From IMG/VR virus record IMGVR_UViG_3300033182_000652, positions 1-64,000 of that record: DNA of 64,000 nt; one strand, given 5' to 3'. A program made the position numbers and the translations under genes. This document shows positions 9,503-19,900 of this stretch, in pieces. Source of the DNA: a virus. Each line of letters begins with the position of its first letter. The first letter of the stretch is position 1. The notes under the pieces were generated by a model that made no database searches, was not told the origin of the DNA, and saw only the letters and a program-made list of their open reading frames with translations.

Positions 9503-10212
9503 TCAGTAACCACCAGTGCTACCTCTTCTCTTTTTTTCTCTAGCTTCATGATCTGCTGACAACGCCTGCGCAGCAGCCATCCTAATCAACCACTCATCCA
9601 AATCCGAATCCAAAATCTGAATCGGATCACAATGAAAAGCCTCAGCTAACCTAGCCGAAGATTTAATACGTGGATCGTCGGCTAGTCTATCAACTAGCCC
9701 TGCGTAGGGTCCTCCGCATCAACGTCGTCCCCATACCCAGCAAAATCCAGAATCTTCAAAGCAACATTCTCAAGATGCGGATCAACACCATAGAACGCAC
9801 GGATAGCATCGGGCAGCGGACGATCAGTATTAGTCATCTCCATCATCACAGGAGAAGCAAACGTGATAGCGTTACCCTCATCATCCAACACAAGCTCATC
9901 ATCAAAATAGATTCCTGACACAGTGTTACCAATCACGTAGCAAGAAAACTTGATTGAATCCAGCTCGTCAGTCTTGCGGTTCGTGGAGTTACGACGCCAC
10001 GCCTTCAACTGCTCATTCGTGATGTTAGGAGAGAAACGTACCGACACGCCCTTACGCTCCGGAACATCCATCTCAACCTCAGGACGAGTCACTTCACGAG
10101 AAATCTCGTCCTTAAGCATGTCAAGAACAGACACTCGCTTACTTGACTTGCCTGACGTTGGCTCCGCCTTAGCAGGAGTAGTACCAGCTACCTCAATAAT
10201 ATCATCAGCCAT
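9503..10212 (-). CDS. Tail assembly chaperone, long product by -1 ribosomal frameshift
   Basis: Reading the 172-codon chaperone gene into the -1 frame near its stop gives an extension of about 67 codons ending at the TGA at 9505-9503. It contains DPIQILDSD, DEWLIRMAAAQALS and a basic C-terminus, the typical make-up of the downstream half of phage tail chaperones. The -1 frame is closed by a TGA just upstream, so the shift must fall between about 9719 and 9697. Candidate slip points are C CCT (9709-9706, tRNA-Pro) and G GGC (9700-9697, tRNA-Gly) just before the zero-frame TAG. The product would be about 236 aa. The extension has no start codon of its own with a ribosome site. The frameshift is inferred from architecture. 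Confidence 0.75.
9694..10212 (-). CDS. Tail assembly chaperone, short product
   Basis: A 172-aa acidic protein encoded just upstream of the tape measure gene and downstream of the tube gene. This is the place of the G-type chaperone that coats the tape measure during tail assembly. The sequence has a charged N-terminus, an ITNEQLKAWRRNS segment and a C-terminal helix (ENVALKILDFAGYG). No enzymatic motif is seen. The ATG at 10212 has an AAAGGAAGAAAGG purine run upstream. It terminates at the TAG at 9694-9696; the long form reads past it in the -1 frame. Confidence 0.8.
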   Translation of the reverse strand: MADDIIEVAGTTPAKAEPTSGKSSKRVSVLDMLKDEISREVTRPEVEMDVPERKGVSVRFSPNITNEQLKAWRRNSTNRKTDELDSIKFSCYVIGNTVSGIYFDDELVLDDEGNAITFASPVMMEMTNTDRPLPDAIRAFYGVDPHLENVALKILDFAGYGDDVDAEDPTQG

Positions 10213-10238
10213 TATTAGCCTTTCTTCCTTTAACTTAC

Positions 10239-10976
10239 TCAGTCAGCCAGCGCTGCCCAAGTCTTAGCACCAACAACACCGTCAGCAGCAAGACCCTCGT
10301 CACGCTGGAACTGCTTCACAGCCTTCAACGTCTTAGGACCAAAGTCGCCGTCAACACCAGAATTCTTACGAGGACGAGAAGTCAGCTTGTAACCGTTCTT
10401 GTCCAGAAGCTTCTGAAGGAACTCCACAACCGGACCCTTATCGCCCTTACGTACAACAGTCTGGAAACAAGCCGCAATGAACTCAAGAACCTGAGCCTGC
10501 TCAGACTTAACCGAAGCAGCTCTCGGAACCGTAATATCGCCCTTAACAGGGAACCAGTCCATCTTCGAACCGCTAACACGGCACGGCTGATGATGCCACC
10601 ATTCCGAAGCCACGGTCTTACGAATACCGTACTCCTCAGCAATCTTGTTTACCTGCGTGGTAGAGATAGCGCCCTTCTTGATAATACGGAAGTCAACCGC
10701 ATAGCCGTAACCATCAAACTTTGGCTGGCTCATATGATATGAACCCTGGAAGCCTGCACGGTTGATGCGGTCAGGGTTAGCTGCCAGATTGAAACCGGGC
10801 TTGCGGCTCTTATAACCATCATACAGATACTTCTGCTGCTGGTAGGTACGAACACCAGACACAACAGCGACCTTGCCCGCAATGCGTGGATCAGCGAAGA
10901 ACGCTTCCAGACGGGCCTTAAACTTCGGGTGAAGATCCTTCACATTCACCCTGCTACTTGTAACAGGAATAGTCAT
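10239..10976 (-). CDS. M15 D-Ala-D-Ala carboxypeptidase-like endolysin with peptidoglycan-binding domain
   Basis: A 245-aa cell-wall peptidase. The N-terminal VanY/M15 domain shows GVRTYQQQ, then SYHMSQPKFDGYGYAVDF (His81, Asp95) and EWWHHQ (His128), the zinc and catalytic pattern of the family. The C-terminal PG_binding_1 domain (about 165-245) has the VDGDFGPKTLKAVKQFQ signature and a final GAKTWAAL. It sits inside the tail gene block, between tube and chaperone genes, with its own promoter and after a terminator. That suggests separate expression; it could be the main endolysin or a virion-associated hydrolase. ATG 10976, with an AAAGGATT site upstream. Confidence 0.88.
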   Translation of the reverse strand: MTIPVTSSRVNVKDLHPKFKARLEAFFADPRIAGKVAVVSGVRTYQQQKYLYDGYKSRKPGFNLAANPDRINRAGFQGSYHMSQPKFDGYGYAVDFRIIKKGAISTTQVNKIAEEYGIRKTVASEWWHHQPCRVSGSKMDWFPVKGDITVPRAASVKSEQAQVLEFIAACFQTVVRKGDKGPVVEFLQKLLDKNGYKLTSRPRKNSGVDGDFGPKTLKAVKQFQRDEGLAADGVVGAKTWAALAD

Positions 10977-11012
10977 TCGATAATCCTTTGCTAGAGAATA
11001 ACTTGCCTACCT

Positions 11013-11042
11013 ACACTACCAAAAACCTACACACCTAGTCAA
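11013..11042 (-). promoter_or_regulatory. Promoter of the M15 endolysin/tail chaperone segment
   Basis: TTGACT (11042-11037), 18-bp spacer, TAGTGT (11018-11013). The -35 lies in the context TTTTGCTTGACTAG, shared with other promoters of this window. It sits just past the tube-gene terminator, so transcription restarts here, with a leader of about 30 nt and a Shine-Dalgarno site. Confidence 0.6.
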
Positions 11043-11056
11043 GCAAAATAAAAAAG

Positions 11057-11086
11057 AAAAAGCGCCACCCGAAGGTGACGCTTTTT
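11057..11086 (-). terminator. Intrinsic terminator after the tail tube gene
   Basis: AAAAAGCG c CACC / CGAA loop / GGTG a CGCTTTTT: a strong hairpin flanked by A and T runs, so it can work in both directions. It lies 40 nt after the tube stop codon. It gives sheath and tube an independent, probably highly expressed transcript. Confidence 0.85.
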
Positions 11087-11126
11087 CTCAAGTGTCTAGT
11101 TTAAGTTGAAATAGATAACGTATTTA

Positions 11127-11573
11127 TCAGGTACTCTGATCCACAGATGAAACTGAGAAAGTCAGAGAAAGAGTAGCGGGAGCGCCAGAAGAAGCGTCAC
11201 CATCAGGCTCAGTCAGACCCACCAGCAGGCATCTCGCATAACTGCGCTCGGAACCCGGAACCTGAAGGTCACAATCCAGCGTGAAAACGCTAATGTCATA
11301 GTACGCACGACCAACAAGCTGTCTTAATGCCTGAAGGTGAGCATAGTCATCGGCATCATCTGTAGCAAACCGGCTAACAGTAATGTCACCGATTTCAGAT
11401 GGAGCACAAAGGACCTCTGGATGAATCTTACCGCCGTCATAAACCTTTTCAACCGCAGCACTAATCTCACCACCGCTTACGGTAGTAAAATAATTCCCGT
11501 TGTTAAAATTGGGGGCAGTACCGTCACTAGACTGAATCTGAGCGACAATTTGCCGTTGTGTTGCTTTAGCCAT
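11127..11573 (-). CDS. Tail tube protein
   Basis: A 148-aa protein directly downstream of the sheath gene (13-bp gap), the classic sheath-tube pair of contractile tails. It has a compact beta-rich sequence with few charges at the C-terminus (GAPATLSLTFSVSSV), fitting the beta-sandwich of tube monomers that stack around the tape measure. A strong AAGGAGATATG element precedes the ATG at 11573, and a strong terminator follows. The assignment is by size, position and composition; no short diagnostic motif exists for the family. Confidence 0.78.
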   Translation of the reverse strand: MAKATQRQIVAQIQSSDGTAPNFNNGNYFTTVSGGEISAAVEKVYDGGKIHPEVLCAPSEIGDITVSRFATDDADDYAHLQALRQLVGRAYYDISVFTLDCDLQVPGSERSYARCLLVGLTEPDGDASSGAPATLSLTFSVSSVDQST

Positions 11574-11586
11574 TAATCATATCTCC

Positions 11587-13134
11587 TTAAACTAGAGGAT
11601 CACTCAGATTGCTCTTCGTGACAACAATGTCAATCAAATCAGCCACGCCAGAAACACGCACACCAACAGTAGCTTTAACTAAACCAGTAGCAAGCTGCGA
11701 GTTGGGGTTGTTGGCAGCGGAAACCGAAACCGTATAACCCGGATCAATCTGCGCCCCTTCAACATCAAACGCAGCATACAGGCCATCCTGAAGAGCGATC
11801 GGCTGAAGGAAGTTCTTGATTGAAGAACGAATGTTAGCAAACAGGTTACCTCGTGCATCAATCGTAGAGAACACAAACTGTTCCATACGATCCTCAATAC
11901 CAATCGCAATGTAGTTCATTGTGTCCTGCATGGTGATGTAACGCCAGTTGGTCTCATCGTTAGAAGCCGAACGAGCACCATACACACGAATAGAATTGTT
12001 TACCTTGCGGATAGCGTTGATTCTGGCCTTATCAAGAGTTTCAGCAGTAGTAGGAGTAACATCCTGATAGAGATCAGAAATGCTAACCGCTGAAGAAATC
12101 ACACCGGCACCGGCACGCCACGGACCGCCCGCCACATCAACCGCTTTAGCTCTAGCAGCCGCAGCATAGCTTTCCGGAGAAATGTTGATAGTGGAAGTCG
12201 TAACCGTTGACTCACCCGTCGCCAGCTCAGCAGCGTTAGGTGCAGGCACCTTAATGTGTGGCCAGTAGAAAGCCATGTGCTTAGCGTTTGCGTCAGAGTA
12301 GTATGATGAAACGCTGGTTTTAGCCGAAGATGAAGAGTCACCCAGGGTGAACCCACACAAGGCAATACGGTTATTGTTAGCAGCGTGGGTACGCAGAGCG
12401 TTCCAAACCGCAGAACCGGTGTAGCCTGGAGCAGCCACAGCACCGCTCCGAAGGTTTATGCTGAAACACGTTGACACATCAGGATCTGAATCAAACGTAC
12501 CATCAAGCGCATCCACGATGTGATCCGCTGTGACTGCCGTACCATCTGCACCTCCAGAAAGGTTCGTATCAGCCAGCGAGTCCGGGTCATTTGCTGAAGT
12601 CGTGTTGTCGGCGGCAACGACCAGATGATTGACCGGTGAAGCATTAATAAACGAAACCGCATCATCAACATCCACAAGATCACGACTAGATAGAAGAAGC
12701 TCGCTATCTAGTGAAATCTTGATCCGGAAATAGCCTGAAAGAATATTGCTATCATCGCTGGTGTTTTCAACAGCGACAGAAAGGTTATTGCCCCAAGCGC
12801 CCTTGTTCTTTGACGTAACCGTCATAGTAGCAGAACCACTTGAATCGTTCAACGTGATCGAAGAAGTCGTAGCATCATCTGCATCATAGTTGATCGCACG
12901 GAACACATAGCAACGAGAACCGCCCTCATCAAAGAAGGTCTTTACGTGGGAATACAGGTTCCCTGACTGGTAGTTACCATAGTAGGTTGTGTAGTCGCTG
13001 AAGCTGCGAAGGAGCGTAGGCTCAGTCGTTGATCCACGCTCAGCGGTGCCAACCATAAACACCTGTCCAGCCACATTGTCAGTAGTGCCCACAGGACCAG
13101 TACGCACTGCAGTGGTGACATTAACTCCCGGCAT
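11587..13134 (-). CDS. Tail sheath protein
   Basis: A 515-aa contractile sheath subunit. The N-terminus (MPGVNVTTAVRTG...) matches the usual PGV start of sheath proteins. The C-terminal region has the conserved run VYGARS, WRYITMQDTMNYIAIGI and SSIKNFLQ found in phage and type VI-like sheaths, then GYTVSVSAANN near the end. The central part (about 80-290) is a variable beta-rich insertion domain. The ATG at 13134 is preferred because GGAGG lies 5 nt before it; the in-frame ATG at 13146 overlaps that site. This gene proves the myovirus tail type. Confidence 0.93.
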   Translation of the reverse strand: MPGVNVTTAVRTGPVGTTDNVAGQVFMVGTAERGSTTEPTLLRSFSDYTTYYGNYQSGNLYSHVKTFFDEGGSRCYVFRAINYDADDATTSSITLNDSSGSATMTVTSKNKGAWGNNLSVAVENTSDDSNILSGYFRIKISLDSELLLSSRDLVDVDDAVSFINASPVNHLVVAADNTTSANDPDSLADTNLSGGADGTAVTADHIVDALDGTFDSDPDVSTCFSINLRSGAVAAPGYTGSAVWNALRTHAANNNRIALCGFTLGDSSSSAKTSVSSYYSDANAKHMAFYWPHIKVPAPNAAELATGESTVTTSTINISPESYAAAARAKAVDVAGGPWRAGAGVISSAVSISDLYQDVTPTTAETLDKARINAIRKVNNSIRVYGARSASNDETNWRYITMQDTMNYIAIGIEDRMEQFVFSTIDARGNLFANIRSSIKNFLQPIALQDGLYAAFDVEGAQIDPGYTVSVSAANNPNSQLATGLVKATVGVRVSGVADLIDIVVTKSNLSDPLV

Positions 13135-13159
13135 AATTGCCTCCATATTATTGTAGTTA

Positions 13160-13173
13160 CAATACTAGTATTG
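13160..13173. promoter_or_regulatory. 14-bp perfect palindrome upstream of the sheath gene
   Basis: CAATACTAGTATTG is a perfect inverted repeat. On the minus strand it ends 4 bp before a TACAAT box (13155-13150), so it would lie in the -35/-10 spacer. This is an operator-like position for regulating the late tail transcript. The -35 is weak. Confidence 0.45.
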
Positions 13174-13267
13174 AACATGCCCTGCGGGGATACGCAAAGC
13201 GTACGCTCTATCAAAATTTATTTTACCATGCAAGCAGTAAAGTCGAGTGTAACTAACGTGACTACGG

Positions 13268-13492
13268 TCAAGAATCAGATTGTTTGTTTAACTTTTCACG
13301 TTCTTCTTCGATAACAGCCTGCCAATCAACAGTACCCTCATCGTTTAAAGGAAGACTTGTGCGTTTCACAACCTCCGCATATCGCTCCAAAACTCCCTTG
13401 CGATACTCACGCACATCCTCATCAGTAATCGGCTCTGTAAGAGAATACCCTGATACTTCTTGAATTTGTCTTTGTAGTTCTTCTGGACTCAT
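13268..13492 (-). CDS. Small acidic protein of unknown function
   Basis: A 74-aa, mostly helical, charged protein (SPEELQRQIQEVSGY...REYRKGVLERYAEVVKR). It lies between the LLSDPAA-tagged small genes and the sheath gene. The ATG at 13492 comes 4 nt after the upstream TAA, so translation is probably coupled. In other phages this position sometimes holds small tail-completion or assembly proteins. I recognise no family. Confidence 0.6.
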   Translation of the reverse strand: MSPEELQRQIQEVSGYSLTEPITDEDVREYRKGVLERYAEVVKRTSLPLNDEGTVDWQAVIEEEREKLNKQSDS

Positions 13493-13496
13493 ATCG

Positions 13497-13664
13497 TTAG
13501 TCTAACTCATCTAAGGTCGCAGCGGGGTCGCTGAGTAAAGAATTCTTTTTGTTAGGCTTACCCTCCCAAAACTCCGGACGCCGATGCGAATAATCTAACA
13601 TCCTAGCAATTTCCGGATCATTCAATACTTCACTTGCCAATCTGCCTTTTTTAGTCTTTGCCAT
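13497..13664 (-). CDS. 55-aa protein with C-terminal LLSDPAATLDELD motif
   Basis: A short gene missed by a 60-codon cut-off. ATG at 13664 with an AGGAATAG site 4 nt upstream; TAA at 13497-13499. Basic N-terminus (MAKTKKGRLASEVL), then PEIARMLDYSHRRPEFWEG, and a C-terminus NSLLSDPAATLDELD. The last part is nearly the same as the C-terminus of the neighbouring 78-aa protein (DLLSDPAASIDDFGTE). The shared tail suggests binding to a common partner or a common processing signal. Function unknown. Confidence 0.65.
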   Translation of the reverse strand: MAKTKKGRLASEVLNDPEIARMLDYSHRRPEFWEGKPNKKNSLLSDPAATLDELD

Positions 13665-13672
13665 TTCTATTC

Positions 13673-13909
13673 CTATTCTGTACCAAAATCATCAATCGAA
13701 GCTGCAGGATCACTCAACAAATCAGTATCCACAACGGGTTCCCAATAGCCCCGAGCCAGAAGACTATACCACGAAAACGGCCCAGTCTTTTCACCGGTTT
13801 CAGTGTCTTGCAACATGACTTGAACACGCTGGTCCGCAGGGTCTGCGTCCTCTGCAACTAACGCTAAAGTTTCGGTGCCTCGCTTTGCAATAACTTTCAT
13901 TTTTGCCAT
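13673..13909 (-). CDS. 78-aa protein with C-terminal LLSDPAAS motif
   Basis: Start taken at the ATG at 13909 (MAKMKVIAKRG), 1 nt after the stop of the giant upstream gene. An earlier in-frame start would overlap that gene for no reason. Beta-rich body (ETLALVAEDADPADQRVQVML) with TGPFSWYSLLARGYWEPV, then the C-terminal tag DLLSDPAASIDDFGTE shared with the next gene. It is translationally coupled to the polyvalent protein gene. Function unknown; possibly a small head-tail or assembly factor. Confidence 0.65.
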   Translation of the reverse strand: MAKMKVIAKRGTETLALVAEDADPADQRVQVMLQDTETGEKTGPFSWYSLLARGYWEPVVDTDLLSDPAASIDDFGTE

Positions 13910-13910
13910 T

Positions 13911-16900
13911 TTATCTCGCACTTTCCGGATCGACCACCAAATAGTCATAAAGATATTCAGCAGTCACTACCTCTTCTAACGCTTCAACATCTCCAAACTT
14001 GAGAGTGATTCCGGCATCCTGAATAACTTTAAAAAACGCATCAGCCTCTTCACGAGTCTCAAACTTTTTTGTACCGGTAGTAAAAACGATTTCGTCAACA
14101 TCTTCCAACCCTAGAATACCATGAAATTGCAGCTCTGCATAGATTGATTCTCCGCCGCTGTTCAAATTCGTTTCATTTTCAAGCCACACGTTTGCAATCG
14201 AAAACTCTTCGATAGCGTTACCCAACCGTTCGGGATCGACAGAGCCATCACGAAGATCACTAATCCTCACCCCAAAAACCCTATCATCTAGTGTGTCACC
14301 AAATGAAACTGTTGTTCGATCAGCAACTTCATCTTTGAAACGAACATTAACATCTCCGTACCCCTGTAATATGTTACGGGTTTCTGCTTCGTCCCAAATA
14401 GTTCCCTCAACATAACCATACTTTGGCCTTAACGCTCCTTCAACGGTCTCATCAACCCCCAAACCCTCTTCAAGCGCCCTACGAAAACTTGGATCAAAAT
14501 AAGCTTGTGACCTGCCCGTCTCGAATTGATTCTTGAACCGACCATCTCCGGCAATCAGCTCCCGAAGACCAGATCCAGGCATCCTCATCGACAAACTTCC
14601 ATCCTTCAACGAGTCAGCCAAATACTTAGACACCCTACTCGTTAACTCCGCCTCAAACTCTTCCCGGCTCATACCAGAAACTCTTTCAGCTTCCTCAAAA
14701 TCTTGCGAACCTATCAAATAGTAAAGAGTATCTTTTACTTCCTCTAGGCTACGAGGAGTGATCGCACTACCGCTAAATGTTTCACGCCCAACAGAATCAG
14801 GCAAAGTGGCTTTTGAAACGGATTGAGGAACAAGCGGCTCACCATTAACAAGCAAATACTCCGGAGGAATCCGATCACTAATCACAACAGTATCCGGCCT
14901 CGTCCCGTCAATACTTTCCTCAGGTACAAAATCGTCAACAGCGAAACTGCTGGCAATTCCTGTCAACACTTCGTTGCGGATCACATCCGGTTCCCTATCC
15001 AAACTATCAACAGAAATTACCCCATCCTCAATAGCTCTAGGCAAATCAATCTCTACCACAACATCATAACTAGCCTCAGCCACATCAGCAGTCTCCGACG
15101 TATACACAGCATCACCCACACCCCTGTTAACGATACCTCTAGTGTCACTACGTGGATCCAAGCCTTCCGTCCTGATAGTCTCCAAAGCTTCTGCTGTAGT
15201 GCCGTGGAAGACAACTGTGCGCTTTGCGTCATTTTCACGCCAATCTTGTAAAGCTTGCTCTTCTAACTCGGAAGTATCAATACTGTAAACAAAATCATCA
15301 AAGCTTTCAAAAGTTTCAATTTCGGTAGGCCCGTCACCCGAATCGTCTAATGCAAAATAAAGATCTGTCTCCATGTCGTAGAAAATGCGAGAGCCAGAGT
15401 CCAGTCTGGTTTCCAAATCTTGTAGAGCGAACTGTTCCTGAATGCGTTCAACGCTGGCGGTCAAATCATCAACACCAGTTAGCTCATCCGCACTGCTAAG
15501 ATTACCCAACTGAGTTATCTTGGCGTCGCTTGATAAGTAATCAAACACAGCATCTTCTGACAATCTAAAAGCACTCTCTTCTCTGTCAATGATAAAGTTA
15601 CCAGAAGGTTCTCGGTGAAGATCCAAAAAATCGTCTCCCAACATGTTAACACGCCGTGAGCTACCTCCAAGAACAACAACTTCTTGCTCGACAGAAATAC
15701 CAAACCGGAAAGATTCCTTGTGAGCGTCGCTAGCAAACCCAAATATTAACTCAGCAGGAACTACATCATGTAGCAAAACATGCTCAGGCATTCCAAGATC
15801 TTCACCGCTATCTTTAATCTTTTGAATTTCATCCTTAGCAGTTTCGTATTTATTACCTAAAAACAGAAGAGCCGTGTCTAACCTGCTAGTCCACGACTGT
15901 AGACCACGTGCCCTGGGTACGCCACGATCAGTCGTCGTGCCACGAGGAACTTCGGACGACTTTGACCTCGGAATAAACAAACCTCGATACAAGTTAACTT
16001 CTGTAATATCATTTTCTTTCAAATACTGCTGTGTTGCAGAATACTGGCTTCTCGCCCAAGCGTCAACAAACGGTGCAAGAGCCTCCTGTAGATTTCGGAT
16101 ACTTTCAAAATCAGAAGGCGACTCTCGTCGTTCATGCTGTATAGAAACTCCAAACTCGTCCCCTAAAACTGTTTGAACACGTTCCGACAAAAAGTCCCAA
16201 TGAAACACTTCACTTCTTGCTGATCCCCAATGATGGCCAATAGCGTTCCTTAGCTGTATCGCAAGTTCTTCTTCGGCCTCACGTATACGCTGCTGCTGGT
16301 CCGCACTTTCATCAGAAGACGATCTGAAAGCAATCAAATCATCTAATGCCTGTATCACTTTAAATGTTTTCTCGTCACCAAGACTGCCTCGCTCTGCTTC
16401 TAGATACAGCGGGCTGCCTTCATCTTCAACTGCTTGCCGTAAAGCTTCCTGCAACGGCACAAGATCCTCTTCAGTAGCCGCCTCAGCTACAAAACGATTC
16501 AAAGATTTTTGATCCTCCCGCAAGCCCTCACCATCAAGCGCACTAATATTCGTGGGAGGCTGAGTGAAACCGTCTAGTCTGTCAGCATTAGACAAGCGTT
16601 CCCTGTCCCATTCTGTAGGAGAATCAGGCCCTGGAGGAAGACCAAAGTTGGGGTCAATGTCATCACTTGAACGGGCCATGAACGAAACCACTTCATCCCC
16701 AGCATCATCTAAATCATCAATCGTAGCAGCAGCATCAGCAGCCACTGCGTCGATAGACTGTCCGGCTCGTTCTGCTGCACGCTGGGCTTTGATAGCAGCA
16801 ACTTCACTTTCAGGCGTAAGATCAGGAATACCTTCGGGTATGCCAAGCTTCTTCCTTTCTTCCAGCGTGGCGTTTGGGATCTCAGCGGCGATAACTTCAT

Positions 16901-19900
16901 CTGATCGGAAGTTTCCAAAAATTTGAGTTTCCAAATACTGAAAGTAACCGGTAGGGACATACTCTTGCCTTCTTTCATTTAGACCCCCTCTCCTTGAAAG
17001 AACGGTCGAATCACTGCCGCTGAGCGCAGCGAAAAAATAGGTAGGGTTAATCGTATTATCTCCGGGTGTGCTCGACTTTTTAAACACGATTTCTAATAAG
17101 TCTTGATCAGTCATGTTTGCACTGACAGGAACCGGACTGCCACTATTGTTAATTGAGTCGCCATCTGAAACGCTGGAGCGGAACAAAACCTTTGGATCTA
17201 ACATCATTGTGCCGCCACGCACTGCCCCAGGACTTATCAACCCAACTTCCTTATCATTAAACTCAAGTCTCGCCTCTTCCGTAAGATACCCTAAACCGAA
17301 TCGCTCAAAGACTTTATCGTTAACAGCAGCAACAGCAGTTTCTTTATCAGCGTCGGGCAGGTCACTAAGTCGCTGTACATCAGGGAACTCTTCTAAAACT
17401 TCTGAGACTATTGAGCCGATTTCGGCTTCCGCCTCCTCAGTCATAACACCCCGAGACTTAACAACCCCATCAGAGTCGATCATAACTGGAGACAAATCTT
17501 CCAAAGCTAACTTGCGGGCCAAACGTCGCTGCTCGCCAGGAATAAGAGATCCATAACTGGGACGTAATTCGGGAGGAGAATCAGCATGAACACCCATCAT
17601 CGACGCTTCAAAGCCCTCACGCACACTACCCGGTCCGCCCGAACTAGATCCCGATCTCACCTCGGGGAAATGGCTATTTTTATTAATACCGTCCCTGAAA
17701 ACATCTCGTATATAATCAGAATCAACCACCACAGTAGTGTCAGGATCATCAAAAATGTTTCGCAAATAATCAACAACAAGCTGCTTACGTTCTTCAAAAG
17801 TCAAAGATTCATACGTCTCAATAAAGTCTTTACGCCAAGCAAGCTCCCGATTTTGGGAAGGAGTGTCCCACGTATCTGGCCTTTCTCTTATACGTTCCTC
17901 CATTGTTTTGATCTGCTCTTCATTCTCAGCCATAAGGCGACCAAAAACACTATCCAACTGGGCATCATCAAGAGGTTTACCTTGACCAAAACGGATGGTA
18001 TTACCCCTCGGAAGATTAGCCGTACGACGCTCCTCCCACTCCTCAGGAGAAAGCTTATTCATCCGCTCAAGACTAAAACCATACGAAGCAAGCTCCTCCA
18101 AAATACGGGCATTATTCGCCATAACAGGATCATCCGCCGTAGCAGCATCCAACTCGCCCGCATCAGCAAACCCCAACTGGCGGGCAATATCGTCACGAGT
18201 CACCGGATCAGGAACATACCCATCCATATGAACATGCAACCCATCCCGCACCGGAATCTCCTCACCACCATCAAGACCCTCAGCACCCATAACAACCATT
18301 TCAGAAACCGCATCATCCGAATCAGCACGCAACTGATCAGACAAACCACGCAACTCCGCCAAACGCTCCTTCTGCCGCAAAAACTCAGCAACCTTACCAT
18401 CATACTCAGCAAAATCTTCACGCTGACGCTCCAACCCCGCAACAGGATCAAGACCATCCAACGGCACATCATTCTCATCCATATAATCCAACAAACGCCA
18501 CAACACCTGACCCGTCATCTCCGAATCAGCATCAGCCGTATGCCACGAAAAATCCTCCAACCCGAAAAACTCCTGCAACTTCTTCAACGACGCACTACCC
18601 GGACCATCCTCAATCCCAGCACGCTTAGCAATATTGCCCAAACCCATCGTGTCAAAATACGTCACCTCATCCAAATCAAACGACGGCACACCATCAGGAT
18701 CATGACGCTGACGCTCCAACTCCATACGCTTCAAATCAAACGCAGCATTATGCGCCATAAACACCACATCAGAACCATCAGAATCGCCATTAGCAAAACG
18801 CATAAACTCCTGCAACACCGTAGGCATATCAGGCTGCTTCGCCAAAAACTCCGGAGACATAGGCTTACCATCAGCATCAATCAAATTCGCTTGAGACCAA
18901 TCAGACAACTCATCATAATCCACATTCACATACATGGAGAAACGATCAACAAGCACACCATCAACATAAACCACGCCACCCAACTGAACAATACGATCCT
19001 CATCAACCTCATCCGGATCCATACGCCCAGCAGTCTCCGTATCAAAAACCACCACACGCTTACCCTTAAGAAGCTGCGACACCTCTCTCCACGAAGTCGC
19101 CTCAGCCAACTCATCACGCAAACCCGAACCGGCAAGATGCGGAGGAGGAGAGAACGGCGACCTCACACTATCTACAAGCACACCGTCCCTAAACAACTCA
19201 GGTTCGTCTATCTCTGCCTGCGCTAGCTCGCCAAGGATTCGATGATATCTATCTTCCGACGCAGCGTCCGAAAGCATCTGAGACGTGGCTGAAGGATCGC
19301 CAGCAACCCTAGGCAGTAAGCTTCCCCTCGGCTCTCGATCTAACAAACTTTCTGGAGTAGCGGAAGCAATATCTAATTCTTGTCTACCTGCCAAAGCAGT
19401 CAAAGGAGGAAGCTGGTCATCTCGCCAGTTCGGGTCAGACAAAATAAACTTAAGTTCTTCAGGAATAATCTGCTTCGCATAGTTATCAAGCATTTCAGGC
19501 AGATGACTGTCTGTTCCGCTAGTGCCTGCAGGAATTCTTCGATTGCCTAAAACCTGGGAAGAAATCACTTCTGCCAACGTTTCGACCCGATCAGTCGTAG
19601 TTATTTTATCTTGAATCTTTGAAGGTATAATCTTGCTATCCCTTTTGTACCCGAACCTCTGGGCAATATAGTCCGAATTTGAATCGTACCCTAAAATAGA
19701 TAGCAAGTAAGCTTGGTTGGAGAACGTAGGAGCCAGCTCCATCTCTTCAGTAAATGCTTCAAGCCACGGCGTGCTCTCATCTATCCACTGTTGTGAAGCT
19801 AGACGGATAGGACTATCTTTAGCTGCAGCATAACTACCACGCTTTCTTTGTCTTTCAAGACTACGTAGCTCACTCTGCATCTGGCGTCGGCGCTTTAACA

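Noticed and set aside
17586-19226. Long open frame (546 codons) on the plus strand
   Set aside because: Antisense to the giant polyvalent gene. The product is a low-complexity Arg/Ile/Thr-rich chain without domains, and there is no promoter or ribosome site; it arises from codon bias of the real gene.
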